A stretch of DNA of 64,000 nucleotides, from NCBI GenBank assembly GCA_011799875.1, contig CM022299.1, positions 215,573,018 to 215,637,017 on the forward strand. Direction: 5' to 3'. Shown here piece by piece: positions 29,047 through 41,198 of this stretch (position 1 is its first letter; each line of letters begins with the position of its first letter). A program made the position numbers and the translations under genes. The stretch comes from Thinopyrum elongatum. Its lineage: Eukaryota; Streptophyta; Magnoliopsida; Poales; Poaceae. The notes beneath the pieces are model-generated. The model saw only the letters and a program-made list of their open reading frames with translations. It made no database searches and was not told where the DNA came from.

Positions 29047-31441
29047 GAGATAAGGAAAGCCCCCCAAGATTGGTGCTTGACGGATCCGGCCAAGACAGCA
29101 CGTGGCTGAGGGTGGCGCCACGGACAAGGCCAGCAACAAAGGATAGGGGCCCGCTCGAGGCCGAGGACAAGAAGAAGACTGATGGTGAAGGAAGATGATT
29201 GAGTCCAGTGAAGCAAGAATTCCCCAGAAGCGACAGAGGCCATGTGTATCGATGGGGGTGCCCTTTCTGTCAAAATTCTTTCCTTAACCGTCCAACTCAA
29301 TCGTGGGGCGCGGGAATCAAGCAACCAAGCCAATCCACCTGATGCATGGTCGCCCCGTAAAGTGTCCAACACGCGCTATCTTTTTCGACGCCGATGGATC
29401 TCACCCTGACCTGCCTCTAAGATTCTTTTAAGCAACAGCCATACAGGTCGGGGTGTGCTATGCCATTTGTGGTTTCTCCACAATTATCTCGCGCCAACCT
29501 TCGACCACGCTGTTGAAGTGCTGTACTGAGTGCGTGTCCCGCATCTCCGGTTGTTTTGTTTTTTTTGAGTCTTTCTTATGTCTCCTGCCTCGTTGCAGAG
29601 TATTACTCTACTCTACCAATGTGCTCAAGTGCAATCTCCACTAATTCCCCGATGAGACCCTGCGTAGAACGGGTACTTTCAAGGGGTCAATCCGGGAAGA
29701 ACCCAGCCCCAAGGTGCAAGATTACGTACGTTGCCGGTGAACATTTGGTAGCGAGCTCAACTCATAAGGACCGAGGAAGGTGGATGTTTATGTCGCTGCC
29801 ACGATCCCCATGACATACAATGGGATCATCTTGGTCGGCCAGCATTGGCAAGTTCATGTGATTGCTTGCGCACTACGCATTTACACCACGTTTTGGAGAT
29901 GCCGGGGCCGTTGAGCGTCATCACCATCCATTCGATAGAAGGATTCGCTCATTTGTGCCGCCAACTTTACCGGGAAGTAGTTGCAACCTGCCTCAAGGCA
30001 CTGCTTCCTCCGCGGGAACTTCCCGGGGGAAAAGTAAGCCGGCAAGAATCTTGGCGCGAACTCCCGGGGCAATAGCTCATAACCTCCTCGGTGCTGCCAC
30101 TTCCGTCGTGATGCAGACCGTGAAGTTTGCCAACCACCAGCAAGACAAAAAATCCATGGCTTGCTCCGCCGGAGACCAGAATGGTGCCCGTCAGGAGGCA
30201 CGGAATGGGGGGACACTTGATTCACCATAATTTCCCGCCGCTCTAGATGAACAAATAGGAAAGCACGCTCATACTTTTCCTACGTGCGACGAACGTCGCG
30301 TGTTTGCATGGCACCGTACGTGGACATCCCTGGTGTTCCCAGTAAGGTATTGAAGAACCAACCACTGCTATCTGTCCTCATGCCGGCGCCCAATCATACA
30401 ATGGTCCGAAGCAAGCACCTTGGAGCGGCAAGAATTCATTGCCGAAGAAAATCAAAAGCTGGAAGCAGCAGATTGTCAAGGAGTTGCTTCATCCAACCTG
30501 TGTTGGACCAATCCTGTTGTGTAGTGCGGAAAGCGATGGGTAAATGGAGGCTTTGTATCGCTTATACAAGATATCATAAAGCCTGTCCAAAGATCCCTTT
30601 CCCTTGCCACGCATCGACCATATTGTGGAATTCCACCACTGGTTGTGATCTTCCTGTCCTTCCTTGATGCCTATTCAGGTATCATCAGATTTTATTTGGC
30701 AAAAGAAGATGAAGAGAAACCGCCTTTATCCACCCCATGTGATATGTGAGTGTATATGCTGTATAGTGGTCAAAACCAAGACGAACGACGCTCATTCAAG
30801 ATTTAGAAAAACATTTTTAAATCTGCGCAAGATCAACTTGAAGCTCAATCCTGATAAGTGGCGTGTCGGTGTTGGTGCGTGTTCGTGTTCCTTCCGGCAA
30901 GCTCCTGGATTCTTTGTATCTTGCCGAGGAATCAAAGCGAACCCTGACAAGATCAAAGCTATTGAGCAATTGAAGCGCCAGAGACGCGTCAAGGATGTGC
31001 GTCGTCTTGCCGGCTGTGTTGCTGCTCTAAGCAGGTTTATTTCCAAATCTGCTGAGCGCGCCCTGCCCTTTTTCAAAATTTTGAAGAAGGCAGGTCCAAT
31101 GAAATGGACTCCGGAGGGGAGGCTGCGCTGCAAGATTGAAGAAATACCTTTCCTCTCCCACGCTAGTCGCCCTAGACCACAAGAGCCGTTGCTGCTATAT
31201 CTGGCACCAAATCAAGTGGTTAGTGCTCGCTAGTGGCGCAGGAAGAGGCTGATGAGGAACAACACCGCGAGGCAGACCGCCAGGTGATGCGGCAAGATCT
31301 TCCCCGGCAAGGGTTGATCCCGCAAGACAGGTATGCGCAAACAGAAGAACCAGTGCAGAAGAAGAAGTGTGGTGCAGCGCCCATTTTTATTTTTGTTAGC
31401 TCTCTTTTACAAGGAGCTAGGTCAAGATATTCTATGTTGCA
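29047..31441 (+). pseudogene. Protease-RT-RNase H start of family A, sense, indel-broken
   Basis: It has recognisable protease DNA (29690-30230) and RT DNA (GKWRLCIAYTRY near 30540, then GFFVSCRGIKANPDKIKAIE near 30905 and the connection region to KKAGPMKWTPEG). It extends past the RT truncation seen in copies 1 and 2, giving the only full view of the RT C-terminus of this family. An extra stretch of about 100 bp lies near 29500-29620. The frame is unreadable as it stands. Confidence 0.7.
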
Positions 31442-32880
31442 TGTAACACCCCCGGTGATTAGCAACAGTAATCACTTTTGATAATGACATGTCAGCGAGG
31501 TTAACACTGCATAATCATCATTAGCATCATATTGCATTTCAACTCCTAAGTCAAATTCAAATTAAATGAAAGTGAATATGAAAGTGTCCAACATAAAACT
31601 AAAATGTTCGATAAATAACAATATTGCAGAGGCCATTCTAAATTGTAACCAATAATAATAAAATAATTAGGTGGCTCTAGCATAATTAAAACAGCGAGGA
31701 TTAATGCATTTTCATTATTATAAAAATTTGTGGGAGCTCCAATTATCTCCAAACTAATTTTTGGTAGTGGTGGATAATACCTAGTATTTGTTGGAGCAAT
31801 TGTTGTGTTTTACAAAAACCATTAGGAGGCCTGACTATTTACTAAACTGAGAAAGGAGAATAAAGAAAAAGATAAAAGCAAAAAGAAAAGAAGAAAAGGA
31901 CCCCCCCTTCCCCCCCGGCCCAACTGGGCCCAGCCCAGCCGGCCGGCCCAGCTCCCCCCACCCCGCGCCTACTTGGGCTCCCCCTGGAGGCCACCGAAAC
32001 CCTAGCCACCACCACTTCCCCCCCCCCACTCCCTCGACTGGATCTGGATCGGAGAGCCCGATCCCCTCCCCTCCCGTCGCCCCGCCACCCTCGACGCGCC
32101 CCGCCGCCTCGACGCCCGACCCCGCCGTGCACTGCCGCACCTCGTCCCCGTCGCCGGACTGCCCCTCCCCGACCTCCCTCGCCGGCCTGCACCAGGCCTC
32201 GACGCCCCCCCCCTTCTCTCCACGCATGTGAGCGCTCCCCCGTCCCCCCTCTCTGCTCCGCCCCCGCACGTACCGCGCCCGCCCCTGGGCCTCGCCGTGC
32301 CGCACCGCACCCGCCCCCTTCACCGCTCACTCCGTCGCGCCGCTCGCCGTGTGCCCGCCTCTCGCGCTCTCCCGTCGCCGTGGCCCCTCCTCGCCGCTCG
32401 CCTCCCACCGCGCCCAGCTGCGCTTTGCCTCGCCCGTTCATCCCTGGTCGCGCACCGTGCGCGCGCCCACACGCCCGCGCCTCTTCGGAGCCCCGCTCTC
32501 TCCGCCTCGCGTTCTCCCTACCGTACCCTGCTGCTGCCTGCGCTGGCCGCTTCCTGCCGCCCCACACCCGCGCCGCCGCCCGCTGCCCGCTCGCCCACCG
32601 CGCCGCCCGCTCTCCTCCTGCCCCCTCCTGCTCCACCGCGCCTCCAACCCCCCTGCCTCTCCGGCCCCGTCGCTCGCTGCCGCCTCCTGCCCGGTCGCCT
32701 CGCCCTCCCGCGCCCCTGTTCGCACCCGTGCCCGCGCGTGCCATTTGGGCACCGGACCTGTCCGGTCCCAAAGGGCACGCCCCAGACATGTCCGCCCCTG
32801 GTCCACTGACCAGAGGGGCCCACGCCCAAAAAAACGGAATTAAAAAAGATTTAATTTAAAATTTAAAATAAAAATAAAAG
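31442..32880 (+). repeat. LTR E, direct orientation, low accuracy
   Basis: It runs from TGTAACACCCCCGG through the GC-rich core to AAAATAAAAATAAAAG and is the inverted counterpart of 26240-27692, with many one-base differences. It joins the repeat block at 32881 exactly as in copy 1. Confidence 0.7.
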
Positions 32881-33575
32881 TGATTGCACCACGCTGTCCG
32901 GCTAGCGAAAGAAAAAGCTGGAGGTCCCCCCACACGAAAAACATAAGGGGAGAAAACGGCTTTGCCAACCCGGTAGTTTACTTTGTAGAGTATCTGCTCG
33001 GTTGAATCTGCTCCCAAGAGTCCAAGTATTATACGCTCCACTCAGAGGCCACTCTTCGCCTCAGCTACAGATCGACTCCCGGTTGTCCGGCTGGCAAGAG
33101 CAAAAGCCAAAGGCTAGAGGGGACATGAAAAAGACTGAATGGGGCTCGGACGAAATTGAGTCGGCACCCTCTGCTTTAAACCCTGCACTGCCAAAACAAG
33201 CATTTGATATATCTGCACCGACTACATTGTCCATTTGATATATCTGCACCCAGTCGGTGCGCCGGTGCCACCCCCTAGGAAAACACCTTGTCGGTTGCAG
33301 GCCTGCCACCGGCTGCGACCGGCACCCTCGATGCGGCAGTCTGCTCCAAGAACTATGAAGACCCTCAGCCCGACTTTTCGAGTCGCCCGGAGGCTCGAGG
33401 CTACACCCAGTGGGTGCACCTGCGATCCCCACTCGAAAAATGCCACGCCGGTTGCAGGCCCACCATCGGCTACGACCGGCACCCTCACCCCACCGTCAGC
33501 TCCAACAACTATGAAGACCTCTGCCCGACCTCGTCGAGTCACCCGAGGCTACACCTAGAGGTGCGCTGACTTGCC
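32881..33575. repeat. Direct-repeat block, inverted relative to copy 1
   Basis: Reverse complement of 25540-26239, including the extra GATATATCTGCACC that is special to copy 1. This ties the inverted region to copy 1 rather than copy 2. Confidence 0.75.
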
Positions 33576-34615
33576 TGATACGTCTCCAACGTATCTATAA
33601 TTTATGAAGTATTCATGCATGTTTACCAACATTCTAAATGGTTTTCGTATGATTTGAATGGAACTAACCCAGACTGATGTTGTTTTCAGTAACACCGTGA
33701 TGTTTGTTTGTGTGCAAAAATAAAAGTTCTCCAAATGCAGTGACCTTTTGATGATTTTTTTGGAACAAAAAGGCACTAGAACTTCGTGGGAGGATCAGAA
33801 GATGAATGAGGTGGCCAGTACCCACCAGGGCGCACCCTGGTGCCTAGTGGCCCCTCGTAGCCCATCTTCGCGTGAAACCGACGCCAAAAAATCATAAATA
33901 AAGAAACCCAAAGAATAACCTGAGAACTTTCACTCCCCCGCCGCACGCATCTGTAGCTTTGAACACCATCTGGAGCCCTGTTCTGGCACCCTGCCGGAGG
34001 GGAAAATCATCACCGGAGGCCATCTTCATCATATCAGCGGCCACCATGATAGGAGTGAGTAGTTCACCCTTGAGGCTAGGGGTATGTACAAGTAGCTATG
34101 TGTTTGATCTCTCTCTCTCTCCTCTCTCTCTCTCGTGTTCTTGATTTGGCACAATCTTGATGTACCGCGAGCTTCTTAATATGTTGGATCATATGATATT
34201 TTCCCCGTTATATCTTGTTGTGATAATTGAGTTTTTACCTTTAAGGTTTCACTATTATTGGATTAAATACTTTTATGGATTTGAGAACACTTGATGTATG
34301 TCTTGCATATGAATACCCGTGGTGACAATGGGGTATTATATTGTTTCACTTGATATATGTTTTGGCACTCAACTCGCGATTCCTGAGGTGACAATGGGGT
34401 AATATATTCATAGGGGTTGATTCATGTTTTCGTCCTACTTTCTCCGGTAGAAATCTTGGGACACTCTTTGAAGTTCTTTGTGTTGGATTGAATTATGAAT
34501 CTGAAGTTGTTTGATGTGTATCGTATAATTGACTCATGGATACTTGTGGTAGTATCTAGTGACATTAGAGTTGGTTGATGCGTATCATATGGTGTATTTC
34601 GTACGAACTCTAGGG
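33576..34615 (+). repeat. LTR D, direct orientation
   Basis: It starts TGATACGTCTCCAACGTATC and is the inverted counterpart of 24478-25539, with a CT run at 34110-34134 interrupted by CC. Confidence 0.75.
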
Positions 34616-34622
34616 TTTTTTG

Positions 34623-35516
34623 TGTCGGGTTCTGGGAATGGGGTACCCAGACTTGCCTGCCTGCGGCCCACGACGTGGCTCCATCGACGGCCTGGTACGG
34701 CCCAGTTTCAGCGACACACATCAAGACCCTCGCGAGGGCCAAGCCTCGCGAGGCGGACGACACCACCCTCCACGAGGAGTAGCCTCCTCAGGCTGCTCCT
34801 GAGGAGCGGAGAGTTCTATGCAAGCCTCACCTCATGAGGTCCGGATGACGTGAGCCATGACGACCAAGGCTAGGCGGGCGCCAGCGGGCACAGTGTACTA
34901 GTTTCCTCTTTGGTGCTAAAGAGGCAAGCGCAGGCGCGGATCCTGAGGATCACAGCCAAAGTTTCCATTCCCGTGCAACAAACCAAGACCGCCAGGACTG
35001 CAGGACGGAGGTCATCACCGAGCCCACTACGCGTCACAACCAGAGGCTTTCGCAGCGCGAAGTATACTTTTGTCAGGATAGCATGTACTTGTTGTCCCCC
35101 TTTGAATTTAGCCATTGTGGATCCCTTCCCGCCTTTCATTTGGGAAGAGGACCAAGGCCACTATAAATAGGACTTGGCCACCACCATAGAGAGGGAGTTC
35201 ACATCCGACCCCCAGGACAGATCATTCAGATCACCCTCACTACACCAGCTCACTCGAGCTCAAGACAACCTCTCCTCCTGAGCGCGTTCGCCACTGTACT
35301 AGTTCATCCTCAGCCCCTCGAGGCCAATCCACCACAAACAGGAGTAGGGTTTTACACCGCAAGTTGGCCCGAACCTGGGTAAACTGCCGTGTCTCTTTTC
35401 CTTACAGTTCTTCGAGCTAGGCTGTGAATCTCGAGTAGCAAACTGGGGAGGACGAGTTCTTCGCACGCACCCCAGAGTTCAAACTTCTCAAGGTTTGAGG
35501 AACCCAAAATCCAACA
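34623..35516 (+). repeat. LTR of element B, direct orientation
   Basis: It runs TGTCGGGTTCTGGG to AAATCCAACA and is about 16 bp shorter than the 910-bp LTRs because of scattered deletions. The TATA (CACTATAAATAGG) is at about 35159-35171. It is followed by the PBS TTTGGCACGCCAGGTAGG. Confidence 0.8.
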
Positions 35517-36890
35517 TTTGGCACGCCAGGTAGGGTGCTTCGGAGCCCTCTCCCCCCGGTCGATCCACCACGCTCCCACCGCTTCCATGGCTGACGCTCG
35601 TGAGCTCTTGCTGAGCGCCGGGCCGCCCTCGCCGCCCAGTCGCCCAGATGCGCCTGGGTGACGGCTGCCCTCCGCCGTCCCCCTCTCCATTGCGAACGCC
35701 ACCACCGGCCCCGTGGGGCACAGCAGCAAGCTTCATCGCTGCATCCCCTTCTGTGCGGCGGGATGGGCGCACCGCCACCCCGCCACCTCGCTGACCTCGG
35801 CTGGTTCACTCGTCTCATGCTCATTGCGGGCCGGCGAGCGCGGAGGCTGCGTTGCTCATGGCGCGCGAGCTCCTGCGCTACACCCGCCCCGTCGACGACC
35901 TCTACGAAGACTGGCTGGACCGCATCACCAAGCTTGTCAGCGCCGCCGGGGACTCTCCTGCACCGTCTCGCTCCTGCCTCACCCCCCGCCTGCTGCGGGT
36001 GATGTGGCCCACGGACACCTCCTCCACCTCCCCATCAAGACGTCGCCCTTGGCCAAGGCCGACCCCCGCGACGCAACCCCCGTGCAGGGCGCCGGCACAT
36101 GAAGTGAAAGCTGCCAGGTGGTGCAGAGGCCACAAGAGATGCTCTGCACTCCAAGCACCACCACGACAAGACCTGCTCGCCGCCTGCAGCAGTGGTGCGC
36201 GACGCCAAGACCACTCCACCTCCACGATGGGCTCCCGTGACCACAGCAGGTTTGCTGTGCATTCACTCCGGAGCTACGCAGCTTCGTCTGGCCGGAAGTT
36301 CAAGCCCGACCCGCCTCTGCGCTACGATGACACCCCTGACCCTGCCGAGTTCCTGCAGCTCTACAACTGAGCATCGAGGCAGCCAACGGCGACGAGAAGG
36401 TCATGGCGAATTGGTTTCCCATGGCCCTCAAGGATGGTGCGCGCTCGTGGCACCTGAACCTGCCTGCGGGATCGATCTCCTCCTGGGATAAATCAAGAGC
36501 ATTTCGTCGCCAACTTCCAGGGCACTCCGACTGTCCACTGGCTGCGGGTGACTGCGGCGCATCAAGCAGCAGCCAGGAAGACCTTGCAGAAGTACATCCA
36601 ACGCTTCACACAGCGTCCGCCTCAAGATCCCCAAGGTGTTGGACGAGGCCATCATCTCGGCGTTCACTATGGCATCAGCGCTGTCAAGATGAAGGAGGAG
36701 CTCACCATACATGAGGACCTGTGCATGGCTCTGGAGATGTTCAACATGGCAACCAAGTGTGCGAGCTGAGGAAGGTCGCCTCTCTCTCCTGGAGCTCCTA
36801 GGGGCTGACCCAGAAGAAAAGAAGGCCAAAGCCAAGGACGTGAAGCCAAGGACCGCCCGTGCTCTCGGCTGAACCAGAGATGAAGCGAGG
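35517..36890 (+). pseudogene. PBS, leader and gag of element B, sense, indel-broken and truncated
   Basis: ATG at 35588 (ATGGCTGACGCTCG) matches the start inferred for copy 1. Gag DNA runs to GAACCAGAGATGAAGCGAGG, equivalent to about 22175 of copy 1, and is cut where duplicated copy 2 begins. Frameshifts are dense; readable parts include LMARELLRY, RYDDTPDPAEFLQLYN and ANWFPMALKDGARSWHLNLP. Confidence 0.75.
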
Positions 36891-37387
36891 CTCATCCATA
36901 TACACCTCCATATTTCACATGGGGTGATAAAGGCGGTCTTCTCTTCATCTTCTTTTGCCATAAAAATCTGATGATACCCTGAATAGGCATCAAGGAAGGA
37001 CAGAAGATCACAACCAGTGGTGGAATCCACAATCTGGTCGATGCGTGGCAAGGGAAAGGGATCTTTTGGACAGGCTTTATTGATATCTGTATAATCGATA
37101 CAAAGCCTCCATTTCCCATTCGCTTTCCGCACTACAACCGGATTGGCCAACCAGGTTGGATGAAGCACTCCTTTGACCAATCCTGCTGCTTCCAGCTTTC
37201 TGATTTCTTCGGCAATGAATTCTTGCCGCTCCAAGGCTTGCTTCCTGACCCTTTGCTTGATGGGCCGCGCATGAGGACAGATAGCAAGGTGGTTCTCAAT
37301 TACCTTCCTGGGAACACCAGGGATGTCAGACGGTTGCCATGCAAACACGTCGACGTTCGCCCGTAGGAAAGTAATGAGCGTGCTTTC
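36891..37387 (-). pseudogene. Truncated reverse transcriptase of element A, copy 2
   Basis: Same protein landmarks as copy 1 (NGKWRLCIDYTD, LSFLDAYSGYHQI). After CEIWRCIWMS the frame runs into reversed gag of B, an accidental junction. Confidence 0.85.
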
Positions 37388-38436
37388 CTATTTGTCATCT
37401 AGGGCGGAACTTATGGTGAAAGTTCCCCCCATTCCGTCCTCCCTGACGGGCACCTTCTTGGTCTCCGGCGGAGCAGCCATGGATTTCTTGTTCTTGCTGG
37501 TGGAACTCTCAGGTGCATCCTCGACGGAAGTGCAGCACTCCGAGGAGGTGCGATTGCCGGAGTTCGCGCCAAGATTCTTGCCGGTCTTCTTCTTCCCCCC
37601 GGGAGTTCCAGCGGCAGGAGCAGGTGCCTTGATGGCAGGTGCTGCAACTACTTCCCGGTAAAGTTGGTCGGCACAAATGAGCGCATCCTTCTTATCGGAA
37701 TGGATGGTGATGACGCTCAACGGCCCGGGCATCTTCAAAACGTTGTATGCGTAGTGCGACGCCACCATGAACTTAGCCAATGCTGGCCGACCAAGGATCC
37801 CATTGTATGTCATGGGGATCTTGGCGACATCAAACACCACCTTCTCGGTCCTATAGTTGAGCTCGCTACCAAATGTCACCGGCAGCGTAATCTTGCCCTT
37901 GGGCTGGGTTCTTCCCGGATTGACCCCTTGAAACGTACCCGTTTCTTCGAGGTCCTCATCGGGAATTTGGAGCTTCTTGAGCACATCTGGTGAGTTAAGT
38001 TTAGGCCGGCCCCACCATCAACTAGCACCTTCATCACCTTGAGGTTGCGAATTGTTGGCGAGACCAACAATGGCATGCACCCGACCGTAGTTGTGCGGTC
38101 AGGGTGATCCTCGGCGTCGAAAACGATAGGCGTGTTGGACCACTTTAGGGGCCGACATGCATCAGGTGATGGCTCTGTTGCATTGACTTCCCGCGCCCAC
38201 TATTTGAGTTGACGGTGGGAAGAATGCAGCAAGGCACCCCCATCGATACACATGGCCTCTGTAGCTTTCTGGAATTCTTGCTCACTGGACTCATCATCTT
38301 CTTCACCATCATCTTCTTCTTTGTCTCGGCCTCGAGCGGGCCTATCCTTCTGTTGCTTGGCCTTGCCGTGGCGCCCCCCTCAGCCACCGTGCTTCTTGCC
38401 GGATCCGTCAGCACCATCTTGGGCCTTCTCCTTATC
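37388..38436 (-). pseudogene. Gag-protease linker and protease of element A, copy 2
   Basis: VLVDGGAGLN, LPVTFGSELNYRTEKVVFDV and YNGILGRPALAKFM are present, with the same TAG before RT, the same shift after the active site and the same stop after gag. Confidence 0.83.
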
Positions 38437-40281
38437 TCACCTTTCATATTCGGCCCTCTGTTTCTCAGCAAGCTGTTCAACTTGCCGGCAGTTCTGGAGA
38501 TCGTGGCCCTTGGTGCGATGGATCTTGCAATACTGCTTGCCGGAGTTTTCGGACTTGTCGGCAGCCGCCAAGGCCTGACAGGAAGGGCACCCGGCAAGAT
38601 CCTTGCCGGGGTCACCAACCTTGGCCTTCTTGGCGGCGCCGGGGTTGTCGGATTCCTCGACAACAAGCACGGCCTTGCCTCCGCGTTTCCTGTTCCGCCG
38701 CTGGCCTTTCCTCGACGGGGCCGCGACATCTTCTTCTTCGGATTCGCCCGCCGCGCCAACAGCCTCGCCAGGGAGATTCCTCCCCTCTTCAGCTCGAGCG
38801 CATTTATCGGCTAGAGCGTAAAGCTCGGCAATACTCCTGACTTTGTTCATTGCCAGCTCTTCCCGCATTCTGTGGTTACGCACGTTCTGGTGAAACGCGC
38901 TAATGACAGCGGCAGGGTGAACGTCAGGAATATTGTACTGCACCCGGCTGAACCTCTGCATAAACTTGCGCAGGGACTCGCCCTCCTTCTGAGGGATGAT
39001 ATGCAAATCACTCTCTTGGCCAGGAGCTTGGTGGCCTCCAACAAAGGCGCCAACAAACTGATGGCACAGATCTGACCAGGAAGAAATAGAATTCTCCGGC
39101 AGATGCATCAACCACAACCTAACGTTGGGTTTGAGCACCAACGAGAAGTAGTTGGCAAGTATCTTGTCATCTCAGCCCCCGGCAGCCTGCACCGCAATGG
39201 TGTAGATGCTCAGGAACTCCGAGGGATGGGTCTTACCGTCATATTTCTCCGGGATCTCCGGCTTGAAGGTTCGGGAATTGGGCCACTGGACTTGCCGCAG
39301 CTCACGGGTAAACGCTGGAGTCCCTACCTCATAAGGCAAGTCTCCTACGTCCCCTGGCGCAGGCTCGTCGACAGCCGGCCCTGCGCGCTTATCAGACTGA
39401 TAGCGCGCTTCCCGTCGCTGCTCGATGGTAGTTCGAGCGTCCTCCTTGCCTCGTTGCTGGAGAACTTGACGCTGATCGCGGCGCATACGTGGATCGGATG
39501 ATGCCATGGACACTTCTTCAGGGCGGTCGACCTGCTGGGTTGTCGGCCGCCGCTGGTGCCACGGAGGGGAGTGCACTGTGGTCGCACCACCTCCGGTTTT
39601 CTCCATATCGGCTCGCGCCGGATCGATGGGCCTTCGCTGCGAGGGCCCTGCCTCTTGCGGTCCATCTTTGTTGGCGAAGCCGATAAGGCTCTGGATAGTA
39701 GCTCGCCACTCCTCCATCTTCTCCGGGGCAGGAGGAAAATCGAGGAGCAGCTGCGCATGTGCCAAGGCTTCCGCCGGCGTAGGCGGCGGCGACAGGTGCG
39801 AGGTACGTGAGGTGCTCTGACTCCTAACCATATTAGAAGGAGCACCACCACGGTCTCGCGACCGCGCACCACCCCCGCCAGTAGCTCGGTGTGCATGCTG
39901 GTCCCGTGCATCTTTAGATCGATGCGCAGAAATCTTTTCATGGGGATGCCCTGAACCACTAGCGCCATGACGTCGCTCATCGTGCACGACCTGGGTGGGT
40001 CGTGATGCTTGCGCCGGCGCGGGAGCTCCAGCAGGCGCCCTCCAATCTCTGGAATTCGTTGTGCCACCCGTAGGCAACACAGCGCCGTCTCTAGACCCAG
40101 CGGCGTGCAGGTTGCCACTACCACTGCGAACGATGCCGCTCGCCTGGCTCGGATCACCAGAACGCCGTGGGGGTTCTAGTCCTTTTCCTTCTGCACCCGC
40201 GCCGTCGCCCGTACGCGAAGGCGTAGGCAAAACGGACGTGGACGGTTGTGCCATCGCGGCGCTCTTCTTCTTGGGCGGCAT
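38437..40281 (-). pseudogene. Gag of element A, copy 2, full length with one premature stop
   Basis: ATG at 40281-40279; 614 sense codons with a TGA at 39172-39174, within the segment QAAGG-stop-DD at the front of the gag domain. This region includes the 54 codons deleted from copy 1. A few substitutions separate the copies (PPRRSG for PPWRSG, VLQQRG for VLRERG). The knuckle-like CKIHRTKGHDLQNC is intact. Confidence 0.85.
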
Positions 40282-40359
40282 GATGATGAAGAAACTGAGG
40301 CGCCGATCACTAGATCAGGTTCACGCAACCTTCAATCCCCCTACCTGGCGTGCCAAAGA

Positions 40360-41198
40360 TGTCGGGGAACGACACCTATGGGATCCAAAGGGACCCCTTT
40401 ACGATTCGGCGGGGGGAGAGGTATACGCAAAGAGCAGAACCAACGATCAACGCGGGAAGATTTTACCCAGGTTCGGGCCGCTGATCAGCGTAAAACCCTA
40501 CTCCTGCCTTGTGTTCTTATTAATGTTCTTGAGCCCAGCCTTCAGGAGCGCTCGCTGTGAACAATACGTTCAAAGAGCAGCTACGCATGCAGAATGGGCC
40601 AGAAGTTCTCCTCCCCTGTAGCAGTTGCCTTGGGCCTCCTTTTATACGCTCAAAGGGGTCACCACAGTGGCAAAATGTACATACATTGAGGTGTAAAGTA
40701 GCTACAGGGTAATCATACCTAACCCCTGACGGACTTGGACGAACGCATTTAATGCACCGTGAGGTGTCCGTTTAGGTGTCCTTACTTTCTTGGGGATGGA
40801 AAAAGGGGCCATCCCATCAGCACCGCTTAAGCTCTCCTCCATTGGCGCGTCGCCACGCATCCAAAGAAGGACCTAGAATGTCAGGTTTGTCGCTGTGCTA
40901 GAGCGGTGGCACAGCAACAAAACCTTGCCGGGTGTCAAGCCCTGCCGGGCGCCAAGCCTTGCCGGGCACCGATCCTTGCCGGGCTCCGCAGGCCACCCCG
41001 GCAAGATCTTGCCGGGGAAGCTGGCCTTCGGATTCAAGCTCTCCTTATCTGCTGATCCTCAGATCTCTGACTGGATGGTTTCTTTGATGGCTTGAATTAA
41101 CCTCGAACTGTTCCCCGGCAAGCCTTGCCGTGAGGATGGCTACAACTGCCCGTGCACAAGTACGGGGTACTAGTGGCCCAATACTTAGTACACCGACA
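40360..41198 (-). repeat. 5' LTR of element A, copy 2 (839 bp)
   Basis: TGTCGGTGTACTAAG to CCCCGACA on the minus strand, with the 56-bp segment around 40782-40838 that copy 1 lacks. TATA (GTATAAAAGG, minus) at 40638-40647. The CTTGCCGGG cluster and palindrome are kept near 40920-41018. Confidence 0.85.

Larger units (their letters stand above)
36891..41198 (-). mobile_element. Element A, copy 2
   Basis: Same content and same RT truncation point as 1572-5661. The flank is gag of element B instead of LTR E. Confidence 0.85.

Noticed and set aside
28638..29372. 244-residue minus-strand frame
   Set aside because: Complement of the low-accuracy gag-protease region. Indels make long frames by chance.
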